64,000 bases of DNA from Macrocystis pyrifera (taxonomy: Eukaryota > Sar > Phaeophyceae > Laminariales > Laminariaceae), in the NCBI GenBank assembly GCA_031763025.1, contig JASSKH010000016.1, positions 5,022,001-5,086,000 on the forward strand, written 5' to 3'. A model generated the notes under the pieces. The model saw only the letters and a program-made list of their open reading frames with translations. It made no database searches and was not told where the DNA came from. Numbering within the stretch: position 1 is the stretch's first letter; the number at the start of each line of letters is the position of its first letter. This document shows, piece after piece, positions 37,001 to 49,000 of the stretch. A program made the translations under genes and the position numbers.

Positions 37001-40000
37001 CACCGACGAAAAGGAAGCGAAGGTTCCGCAGTTGACATATGTCGAAGCGCCCATGGTGCAAGCGCTGCAATCTCGTGTAGACAATAATATAGTGGCATTC
37101 AAAAGCAGAGTATATACTGGTGGTGTGAGTAAACTGAGGATGTGTCGCGTGAAATCCGCCGCAAAGCTATAATAGTTGAGGCGCCGTGGCCGTTTCTGCG
37201 GCACTGGTACTTCGCCATGCTACGTACGGTACGGTATCTCACGGGTGACATGAGATAAGCCACCCTCTGGGATGCGTTTCCGAGACAATTTTCTCGAAAG
37301 CGAGCGGGGCACGCACTACCACATCGACAAAAACTTGCGAAATGTATTGTCAAGATATTTCCATAGACGGATGCATGCAATGGTGGGCGTGTTGCACCCT
37401 CCCCATTTTCGAGAAAATCAGACAGGAAATTCGTCCGAGGGTGTGTGTGTTATTAATAGCTTATTAATAGCTTATCAACCCTATTACGCTATTACCCTAT
37501 TACCCGTGTGATATCATCTATCAGGTGTATCAGGTGTATCTAACGCGTGGCCTGTCCAATATTGCGGTTTCTGTCGCTGCAGCGTGCAAATATTAGATAG
37601 CCGGCTATGATGTATTATATACTGGGAAGGTGTGTACTCTCTTCCGTCAGTGACGAATTGCCTTGAGAAGTGTTTATAACGAGGGTCCATAGTTAATAGG
37701 AACTATGCTATACATAAAAATATATATATTTACCTATTTTTACTAACAAAATTTGGTCCCATTAACTATGGACCCCCGTAATAGTATATAGCTATAATGT
37801 GATTATTGTAAACATATACCTGCTATACCGGGTAAAATACGTGCTGGGGTGCTGCACCGAGTGCCGATCGGCGACTGTTGAAGCATGGCGCAACAATCTC
37901 AATTGACAATATCAATGGCAGGACTGGCTTCAATGCGCACATGATGCGATTACCGCATGCGTCGCCCTATTGTGTCATAGAATATCCACTCGCGTGCCGC
38001 CGCAGAGTGTGTCGGGTGTCCCACCTATGGTGGACAAATGTATCATGAATGTTTGTGTTTATACATTAAATTATCCGCAGCAGTCGTGGGGCGTTTTTGC
38101 GACCAAATTTATTGTTGCGTTGTCTCTGGCTTGTTGCACTGTAAAGTCGCGTGCGTACGTACCTCCGTGCGCGGGCTGAAGCGGCGAAGTAGCCATTTTT
38201 TCATTTTTCGAGGCAGCAAAGCTGGCTTTTGTAGTCGGTACTCTGTGTCCCGTTTGCCGTGTTTTTTTTTTGTTGTTCCGCTTGCAACGCCAGGTCAAGA
38301 TGGTGTACGTTACATTTCACCTTTATGTGTCGTTTCGGACGATGTCGTGGTGCTACTGCAGTCCAGAGGATTTCGTTGGGTTTGCATTGAGTAGCTGCCT
38401 TTCACGTGTTTCTGCGTGTTTGCCTCGTTGATACCCACGCTCCTGGGCATCGTTGGGCATCATGCCTAACTGGTACAGCACAAACCCCTTGGACTCGCAT
38501 GTTGTTGGCGCCTTTAGGTCGCCATGTCGTACTGCGTCCCGTGCGCGTCTGGGTGCACTTGCTTATTCGAGTGTTATGTTCTCCGTTTATATGCCGTGTG
38601 TTTTACCAGATGGGCAACAACAACAGCAGTCGTTACGGAGTGGTGACGCAGTTACAGTTCGACGACGGCGACATCCCTAAGATGGTGGGTTCATTGAACC
38701 GCACATACCTGCTCGAGAAGAGTCGCGTCGTGTCTCGATCGTCGCGAGAGCGCAACTTCCACGTGTTCTACCAGATGGTCGGATCAGACGACGAAGAGTT
38801 CAAGAAATCGCTGCAACTCTCAGGCAAGATGCGGTATTGTCTGGACGACATGCAAGGCACACCGGTATCGCATGTCCTTGACGGTATTGTATCGTCGACA
38901 TTCTGCCCTCGAAGATATAACATTTTTCATTATTCACTCTTCTCTACGTACTGTACCTGTGAACTAATGGCCGAGCTTCGTCCCAGAGTGTTGAGAAAAC
39001 TGGAAATTGCGCTGACGGTGGATGTTCCTTCCACTCAGTTTATCATAACGCGGCTACACAAGGTTTGCTAGCGATGCTGTCTTGTCACTGTATTTGTCCC
39101 CCCTTCGATGTGTAGATACCAGTTTATTAGGCCTGGTCACTGACACAGTATGTACTGGCAGTATAATAGTAATCTACAGTACTGATTGACCTGGCTAGTA
39201 TATTCACGAGTGTTTTATCTTACGTACGCCGGAGAAACTTGCCATAGCACGATGTTAACGGTACGGAAACCCACTCTAAATCCAGTATACTGATTGAATT
39301 TGACAACAGTACAATCGCCACTGAAAGAAATAGGTTGAGGTAGACACCTACTTGGGGCATTCCTCTGGAGAAGTCGTTACACTGCTGCGTTTACGTACGC
39401 CGACCAATCAAACCATGATCGAAATCTAAGCTACGGATGTCATGCGCATCGATGTTTCGCTTTGAATCTTGCCGACAGAACGCGAGAGCGGAGGCGACAT
39501 TTGTTGAATCGTTTTGCACCTGTTTACATGAATGCGTTGTGTCTGTGGGAGAGAACCAATTTTTGCCGCTGCTGCCCGTCGCGTCGGTATGTGCTGTGCT
39601 GTGGAAGCCACAACAACCTTGGGCTCCAACAGGGTGGCATCATCCTTGTTCACCGCTTTCTCATTGTCGAAGTTCTTGGTACTACCGTATTGCGCGGAAA
39701 AGCCGCAGGACCATCTGCCGATCGATGGCTTTGACACATTCCAACGCGCTCTACGGATGTCAGCTTATCGTGTGCCTGTTGCCCCGGTATTCGTCTGCAG
39801 GGAAAACTTCGAACGACTTCAAGTACCTTAACACGCACGCGCCGGCTGAGGACATGGACTTTACCGGCTTGGCGGAAGTCCAGGATGCTATCCGCGAACT
39901 TGGAATCCAACTGGAGGAAGAAAAGGACGTTTTCAAGGCCTTGGGGGGGCTACTGCACTTGGGGCAGGTCCGTACCCTTCTTGGTGCTTAGCGGCGCTTC

Positions 40001-43000
40001 TGGCCCACGCGTTGTGCGTTTTGCCGCTCGTTGTATCGGGCCAACAAGCTGGATCTACGGTATGACATGTGTCCGTTGTGCACGAGGAATAGTTTGTGTG
40101 GTAGACCAAACACCCTGCCGCGAGGAACTAAGTGAGCTCACAAAACGTTCATCAGGGTGTACCGATATATTTTAATAGTATCTTGTTTCGCCGCGAGGAA
40201 CCGAACCAAGTGGGGTCACCAAAATTTAGGGGTACGTAAAATGTTCCGCCACGCGGGGGTGGACTGAGCTCGGTAAAAACGGTTGTTAACGTTTCCCTTG
40301 CTTGCGTCGTTCGTGTCGTTTATCTTGCTGATCTCATCGACCTCTGCTGCGCGCAGCTGGAGTTCTTGTCCGACACAGGCCGTACGGATGACGCCAGCAA
40401 GCTCGCGGGAGGGACGGAGGAGCCCTTGGAAATATCGGCGGAACTCCTGGGGCTTAGCACGGAGGAGCTGACGGGAGCTTTGCTGACGAGGCCGCTGCAG
40501 GTAGCCCGTGAGAAGTTTGTCAAGCCCAACAAGGTTGGGGAGGCGCAATCGGCTCGAGACGCCCTGGCGAAGGATGTCTATCTGGGAATTTTCAATTACC
40601 TGTTGAAGAAGATCAACGAGGCCACTAGGTGAGAGCTAAAAGCCGTCACTGCACCACGGCCGCTCTGCGATTGGCGTTGTAGTTGCTGGCTGCCCTTGGC
40701 GTGCCGTGATGGTGTCGTTCGCTATTGCCTTCGTGATGTCCCGGTGTGTGTAGCTTTTTGTTGATGATGGCGAGCATCACGAGGGATTATGTCGAGCCCT
40801 GCTTTTGCCAGATTTTTGCAACTTCCTTATTATTGTCTTTGACGCTGGGATGCGTGTCTTGATAACTGTACCTGGTACCTTGTTCCGTGGTAATGTACAG
40901 CCCAGTACGAGGTGGTGCCAGCGACAGCCGGAAGATTTCGGCTTCGGAACTTTGCACCATGATTTTTGAGAGTTGAAACCCAAAATTTGGCACGGTAGTT
41001 TTTAATGGCAATGTAAAAAACTGAGGACGGGCCTTTTTTTATCTGTTTTTTTCGTTCTTGAGGCTCCATTTTACAATTTTTCGGGATTTTTCGGCAACTT
41101 TGACCTCAACCGACGCACGAACAAAAATCAATCCCAAACGGCCAGTCCTCATTTTTTTGGTATTGCCATGAAGAACCAAACCAAATTTTGGTTCTCAACT
41201 CTCGAGAACCATGGTGCAAAAATAGTTTCCCGGAAGGGTAATTTTTCCTTCAAGGTTCCAAATTTGCTCAATACATTGTTCTAGTGCCTTGGCAGGCGTT
41301 TCTTATCACCGCCTTGTAAGCTCGTAAAAAAAAAACAGTGAGGTGGCCGTCTTGCCCATGTCATGTTGATGCGATCATGTCAATACGTTTAGTGCCGAAC
41401 TACTCGGCGTATTGGCCGACATATGGCTTGAAGAATACATATTATACTGATTTCACCATAGAAAGGTATTCCCTACCGGTATGAAAGCGCGCCTCCCAAA
41501 AAAATTACGAAGAATGTCCATATCTCTCGAACTATAACTCGCACGCCGAACATCTCTTCACCGCTGTGTTCCCGTTGTCTATGCGATCATATAGATATCT
41601 CAAGTATCGAAAACTTCGACGTATTATATAGTTGATCGCCCGCAGAAGAAATGTTGTGCTTCTTGCTGCAACCAGCTCGTAGCTCAATGCCTGGTAGCTT
41701 TAGAGCAAAAGTGCGTTGCTCGGTGCAGCCGTATTGTGCGTTGTTATACCTCGAGAAGAGTTTTCCCTACAACACGCGGTCAGCGCCAGGCCAGCACTAG
41801 AGAGGCAGCAGCGAGCGTTCTGTGGGGTCTACCGGTGTCGGTGAGGGTCGTCTGTTTGACCACTCGGTACGTAGCTGACGTCACCCATGTGCTCCCGTGT
41901 GTCTGTGTTTTTGTGCAGCTGCACGGAGAACGAGGAGGCTGCTGGGACGATTTCCCTTATCGATATTTTCGGGTTCGAGTCGTTCAGGCGCAACGGCTTC
42001 GAGCAGCTCCTCATCAATTACGCCAGCGAGAAACTCCAGCAGATGTTTATCCAGGTAGGCACGACACGCACGTCACCATGTGTGTAAAGTCGAGATCACG
42101 GCAACGACAGTATAGGGATAACGTGTCAGTCTACCTAATCAGCCCTTTTTCACTAACACAGTAACGATGTAAGGCTTCGTGCTCGGCCATGCCCCATTCA
42201 CCGTGTAGGTGTTCCTGCCAAACATTATTGTGTTTTTGTTTGGTTGCCCACCTCACCCTTCTGATCGATGCTGCTTGCGCCGCAAAGAAAGGAACTAGTG
42301 CTGATCTAACCACTAGCTCACGCTTTTGCTCTGGTCGGCGCGGTGCTCATTCGGGTGTTGTGATCCTGCAGGACGTGTTCAAGTCGGTGGAGAAGCTTTG
42401 CGCGGAGGAGGGGATTGACTGTGCCAAGTTTATGTACCGCGATAACACGGCCATTCTCGAGACGTTGGAGGGGGGCAGGTGCGACCCGTGGAGATTGAAG
42501 GATGTGCTTCATGGCGTCATGGCTTGAGTGGCGTACGTGCCTCCGCGGCGGTAGAAAACGTACTGAAGAGTATATGTGGCGCAGTGACCGTGAAGCATGA
42601 AGGTAGAACATGTTAAGAATATGTCGTGCTGCGGCGTTCTCAAAAACACGCGGCGTCAAATCTCTGAAGGCAACCGTGGAGCACGAGGAAGGCAAGAAAC
42701 GTTGTCGAGAATAAACGGCGCGGTTGACCGTGAAGGGTGTACTGTAGATAGAAAATGTTGTCAATAATATGTGTTGCTTGTAATGCCACGTTATCGAAAG
42801 CAATCAACATTAGATCGCCCAAGGCAACGTGTCTTGCCACTAGCGTGTCGCCTTTGAAAACGTAGAGGTTGTCGTGTTTGATAGCCTACAGTAGATTAGC
42901 CGTACCCGAACTCCCTCGGGTGACCCGCCAATGACCAATGCATTTTACTCATTGTACTCTTGTTATTTTGGGTGTTTTTGCCTTGCCTCATCACGTCATC

Positions 43001-46000
43001 AGGGGGGTGCTTTCAATGCTTGACGAGGAGTGCCTGCTGCCCCACGGGACAGATAACGGCTTCGTTGCTCTGCTGGAATGCCAAACACAGGTCAGAATTG
43101 CTAGCGGGTGCAAAGGGTGTACCAACACACCGGTACTGATTTCTATTTTTCTTGTGTAAAGGAATAGCGCGTGGGATATGTACACCCTGGTACCTTCCTG
43201 CGTAGTATTGCTACGGTAGTTGGTACGTAGAACTCGGGCGTGAGTCATAGTCAGTTTGAAGTTTTAAGAATCGGATGATTTTGTATATGGTGTAATGAGG
43301 GTATCGGCGAGACAGAAAGGAATGCCGTCGCCATGGTGCGTGTGTTATGTGGGGCATTGTGGTATGTTCGCTAGGAAGGCGTGCGCGTGATACAGGCAAA
43401 TCACAGATGCTCAACTATCATCCAAGTTTGCTTAATTTGTCATGTGTCCCTGGGAGTTTGCTGTCATGCACCAATGTTATTCATAGTCGCTATATTGCGT
43501 CCAAGTGCACGTTTCTTGTATGCCGTGCTGACGCTTGGAATATGTGCATGCTGTTCGGTCCCGTGGTAAAGTGGACACCCCCACGCATACAGCTACAGCT
43601 AGTGCAGTTAGTACAGCCTGCTACCCTACCCATGTACTTCGTGAGACCTGTGGGGGTGAATGAAAGCAAGGTGTTGCTTGGAGCCCCCACGCATACAGGT
43701 AGTTGACAGTGTGCTGCGTGAGAGCTGTGTGGGCGAATAAAAGCAAGATGTTGACTGGGCGTCGCTCACGTATGTGTTTCGTCTGCCTGTTTTCGGTTAC
43801 GTGCGCATCTCTCAGGTCGCACACGAGCAGCACTTGGCGGCCAACTCGAGGCTGAAGCAGTTCACTGTGCACCATTACAACCACGCCGTGAAGTACGATG
43901 CCGAGGGGTTCGTGGAGCGCAATAGGGATAAGTTGCACACCAGCGTGGCCAAGTTGCTGGGAGCGAGCACGAACAACATGGTCCGAATGTAAGAATCCCG
44001 TCAATTTAATCCTCCATGAAGACGAGTGTGGTGTTTTCTATTACGGGGGTCCATAGTTAATAGGACATATGGTATACATAAAAACCTATATATTTACCTA
44101 TTTTTACTAACAATATTTGGTCCTATTTACTATGGTCTCCCGTAGTAGCTTGATACTTAATACTAAGACATCGAGCCTCCGTCGAGGACGAGTGATATAA
44201 TGGTACCAGGTAATAATAGTAGGTGCGAAAGACACTTCTTAAACCCTTGTAGGACGTGAAAAGGAAAAAATGTCAATAACAAGAACAAATGACGATTACA
44301 GCGTCCGCTACTGCTTGACTGGGGGAACGATACACCCGGCAGCCGACCTGCAAAGCACTGAGTCCTTCGACACGGGCGGTGGCACTATCGTGCTCTTGTG
44401 GCTGTCTGTGGTGAGCCCAAAAGGGGTTTATCACCGGAAGTGGTTTCAGCTTGGAACTGTCGCTGCCGATTTCGTCTCTCCCAGAGCAAAAACCTGAGCA
44501 CGACTAATATAGGAGGTTGCAAATGTCCGCACGCACCACCGCTAATTCGTTGTATGATGCATCTTTTGGACTGTCCAGGGTGTACGCGTACGCATCTGGG
44601 GACGGAGAAGGGGCCACCGTTAACGAGGCTGCACAGCCAGCTCAGAACGATTTCCAGGCGCGGTTGGCGATGTTCAAGAAGAAGGAGACTGGCCCTGCAG
44701 GCGGGACTGCGTGAGTATTCATCCCCACTCGGTCTTTGTGGAAGACGCCGCATTGTTTTGGTAGAACTATGTCCTATTGAGAGGAAGGAGTTCACCCAAA
44801 CACCATACTATATATCCCACGTGTGATAACATAACGCACACCCTGGGACGCATTTCGGGGCCTATTTTCCCCAAAATATGCCCTAAGGGGGAAACACACA
44901 ACGAAAATGGTAGGTTCGGAAGTATCTCGTCGAAATCTTGCTATAGACGCGTCGCTCGGCGTTTACATTCTCGTCCTTCTCGAGAAAATCAGCTGTAAAA
45001 TTCGTAGGGGGTTGTGTATTTTATCATCATGCGTGTCACACAGTACGTACCTCCCTGCCTCCCTCCCTACCTCTTTTGGCGGAGGTTGTGCTCCCTCAGC
45101 AATCAAGTTCACCCATGGTTATCGAAAGAAAAAAAATGCGCTCGAACTTTGCGCATTCGTAAGTTAATTTTCTCGACACGTTCTTCTTTTTTCTTTTTCT
45201 CGCGTCGTCACTTTCACTCTCCCATCTCCAGCTTCATTCGCAGGAGCTTGTTACACCCAACGCTGTTCTGGACAAACCGTGGTTACAGGTGTCAGCCCCT
45301 CTCCCCCTGGTTTGCGTTCATGCGTTCGTGCCTTCGCTTTGTATCGCGTGTAGGGTGCATGCAGCATACCCACTGCTCGCCGATTTCCATCGATTTATGC
45401 TGTCTCGGCGCGCTTTCAGCGACATGAGAAAAAGGCCCAGAGTGCCTGCCTGCCTGCCCCTTCTTGTGTTATGAGCCCACTGAGATTCGAAACCCGGCCC
45501 CATGGTAGAAGAGGTGGCGGCGGTTAACCTGTTGAGCTACCGTACGTGTCACCCTGCATGAAAATACAAATATTCCAGCAAGTTTGCAATATTTTTAGAC
45601 CCCTTCTTGAGTGCGCTCCTGTATCGCACTTGAGTATCTGGTACTAGTTGTATGCTTCGTACAGTATCTTGTCACACGTCGAGCTTTACTGCTGCTGTTT
45701 ACTATCTACATGTATGTACCAATTTCTAGCGGGCATACATAGTCTGCGTGTAGTTCGTAGTTGTGTCATCCCCGAGTATAGTTCTGTATCCGTTGGATGA
45801 ATCGACGGTAACGTTCGCCTACCCTGTTGGTTGTTGCGTGTTTCGGCCGGTTGTTTGTTCGCCAGACGCAAGGGAAAACGGGTTTCGTCTGTGATGGAGG
45901 GTGGGCAGGAGGTGTTGAAGAGGGAAAGCATGGGGCGTCGCTTCAAGGGCGAGCTCAGGGATCTGGTAGAGCGGATTGATTCCACCGAGGTACGTTGGTG

Positions 46001-49000
46001 TTTCGTTGCTGTTGTTGTTGGTGGTGATGTTGGTGCTGGTGGTATTCTCACATATATGATACCACCCCAGGAATAAAAGTAGTGTGTGTGTAATTGCAGC
46101 GTAGCATGATGCTCGGGTCTTTCTAGCTGTGGCAAAAGCGCTAAAACTGTCTACTGCTCCAGTTTGTTAGAGTCGTTAAAAGCCGAGAAGAAGCCAGTAC
46201 TCGTAGAGCTGGTGGCCCCTATATAGAAGTTGTGTATCTCTTGCTACACAGCTCTCGTTGTTCTCCTTTGGTGGGATGTTTTTTTTAACACCTCATTGTT
46301 ACCTGGTGTTTTTTTTATCGTGTGTATGGTTGGTGGTCTGATCGCGTTTTCTGCAGTGACAAGAGGTTTACTTCAAAATGGTTTGTTTATAGTTCGATGG
46401 CCCCGTCCATCTCGACATAGCCCCATTCGTGTATCGACTCGCTTGTGTACGAAAACATGTTGTACAAATACATATATTTTTTGTGCATCCGACCCTTTCA
46501 CCGCCGCTCAACTCGTTCCTTTCCGGTATGACCAACAGGTGCAATACATCTTGTGCATCCGGCCCAACATGGAAAACAACCCCGTTCTGTTCGAGGACGA
46601 GTACGTGACTCAACAGCTGCTGTCCGCCAGCATCGTTGAGGCAGCACAGGTGTGTCTGCGTGCTCAGCCCACGGCAACATTTCTGCCAACACAAGGTTGT
46701 GCATGACGAGTTTGTTGAGAGCCCCCTTCGCCACTGAAAACCCGGACACCCTCGCTCGGGCTATGCAGCGAGTATGCCTGCCAACTAATGGAGCTCGCGC
46801 TTCTGTGTAGAGTGCTCGCTTCTTGCAGCGGAAGTTGGGGGCAGCAAACAGGTCTGTGATACCTGTAGATGTCCTGGGCCGCAAGCACGCTGCACTAGTG
46901 CATGGAGCTGCGACTATGTTTGTTTTTTTTTCCTGGGTCGAGAGGCCCAGGTAATCTGTTGAACGTGCATCGTGATAGGGATGCCGTGCTGTACGGTCGG
47001 CATCCCGCGGGAAGTTCTTCACGAGACTTGAGATCCTTCGCGGTGCCCTGGTATTTGCTGCGAAGTATGGCCTGCGTGTGCCTGCTATTCTTGGCGTATT
47101 ACTAAAGTAGTGAGGCTTGTCAGCACGTTCTGTTTTTTCGACATATAGCAGGCATATGTCCTGCCACGCGTCTAATTTGTTCGATGCTGCCGTGCCTCTG
47201 CGTGACCCGCAAGGTGTACAAATTCGTCGGAGTGAACGTGACGCACCAGGACTTCATCAAGCGGTACTCGAGGCTCGGGCCGCGCGAGCTAACCAGTCCA
47301 CCTCGTACGGACGGACCAGAGATGGAGGCCATGACGTGCGACAAGTTGGCACATTGCCTCTTGCTCCGCACCTCCCACGATCCGAACTCGAGGACCAAGT
47401 TCGAGGTTGGCAAAACCAAGATCTTCATCAGGTGCGCGGAGAGAGAGTATGCCGTTGTGGTGCCAGCATTCGTGGTCCATACTCGCGTCGTATGTTTCCG
47501 GGGGATGCTGGATGTGTGTCTGCGGCCTGTGTGTATTGAAGCTTTTTTATAGTGCCACCTCGCGGTTACATTTACGTGCTGGGAAGGTTACATTTGTAGA
47601 CGTAGCGGCAACGATGGCTGAATGACTATAGATAGGGTAGAGGCTGCCTTTTAGTAAGGAGGCCGACGTGTTCCTACAGTCCGCGAATTATCTTTCTATC
47701 GTGTTACCTATACACCGCGCGGCTATAACACGTGCTGAATACAGGTAGGTCTAATGTTGTGGCTTCGCGGCAACGTCGAGTGTACAGACATTGCAAGCGA
47801 AGGCGAGTTTCTGTTAATTATTACACGGCGCCGAAAAAAAGACCTCTTCTTGGGATCGCCAAAGCCGCAAATCTACGACCGACTGTGGTACAATCTCCGA
47901 AAAAAAAAATCAGGACTGGTGGCTTTTGTGTTCGATCGAAACCTCCCAACGCGCACCAGTTGAGAACAGTTTCAAACATCGTGGTGCACGAGTTCCTCGT
48001 AGCAACAGCTCACAAAATCGTTGCGGTGACCCGTTTTACTCAAAAGATGCTGACGTTGTCGTGTGTGTACCGTGCTGAAATCAAATCTCCAGGGGAGAAG
48101 AGCACGAGCACCTGGAGGCGGTCATGGCCTTCTACGAGCGAAGAAGCTCCCTCAAAATCATCCGGCACTGGAGAGGTCGGCGAGCGAGGCTACGAAAAGC
48201 TCAGGCAGATGAAGTGCGGCGAGAGCGAGCCGCCGCGAAGGAGAAGGCGCGACAAGAGGCGGTGCTTCATGTCAGCATCGAAGACGATCGTCCGTCTGAC
48301 TCTGCTGCCGTGTCGCCTGTTCCCAATAAGCGGGAGGAGGAGAGGGATGAGGACGTGGAGGAATTGGAGGAGGAGGAGGAGGAGGGAGGAGGAGGAGGAG
48401 GAGGAGGAGGCGGAGGAAAAGAGCAAGGACCGGCCTCACCCAGTGACGCGCGAGTAGGGGCGAACCTGAGGTGGGTATTTTGGGGTCGTTGGCCTGAATC
48501 GCGGCGTTTATGGACAACACTACTGCTGTAGGTATCACTAGGTTAGACGCCAAGACTTGCGTTGTTCTGGACGCGCTGCGCGCTGTAAGTCACATCCCTG
48601 CCCTACTGCGGGTGTCGTCCCTACCGCCGTATCAGATACCAGGTAGGTGACATCCGGTGAATCCTTCACACATGATGCAGATCATATCCCTCATTTATAT
48701 AATACTTGCGCGATCTACGTCATGTTTGTATTACTGTAGTAGGATCTGAATGACACGGCTCTTGCCCACGTTTTTTCCGGGCAAGGTCTATATGTTAGAC
48801 CATGATCTGTCCGCGTTGTTGAAGGTTTGCTTTGCGTTTGACGGCCGCCACCTGTTCCTCTTGCTCTTGGTCTTGGTCCTTCGGCTCGTCTCAGTACGCC
48901 ACGAACGGAGCCGTTCACAAAGGCAACGATGCGGGCGTTCCTCAATCAGCCGGTGGAGACCCACACGGGTGTGATCGAGTGCATGATCCGCCGCAAGAAG

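Noticed and set aside
36231-37070. 279-residue minus-strand frame
   Set aside because: It lies wholly inside myosin intron 3, crosses short repeated words, has no recognisable domain and no splice partners.
45475-45545. Functional tRNA gene on the minus strand
   Set aside because: A- and B-box-like motifs are present but I could not fold acceptor and D stems; it is better read as a SINE head.
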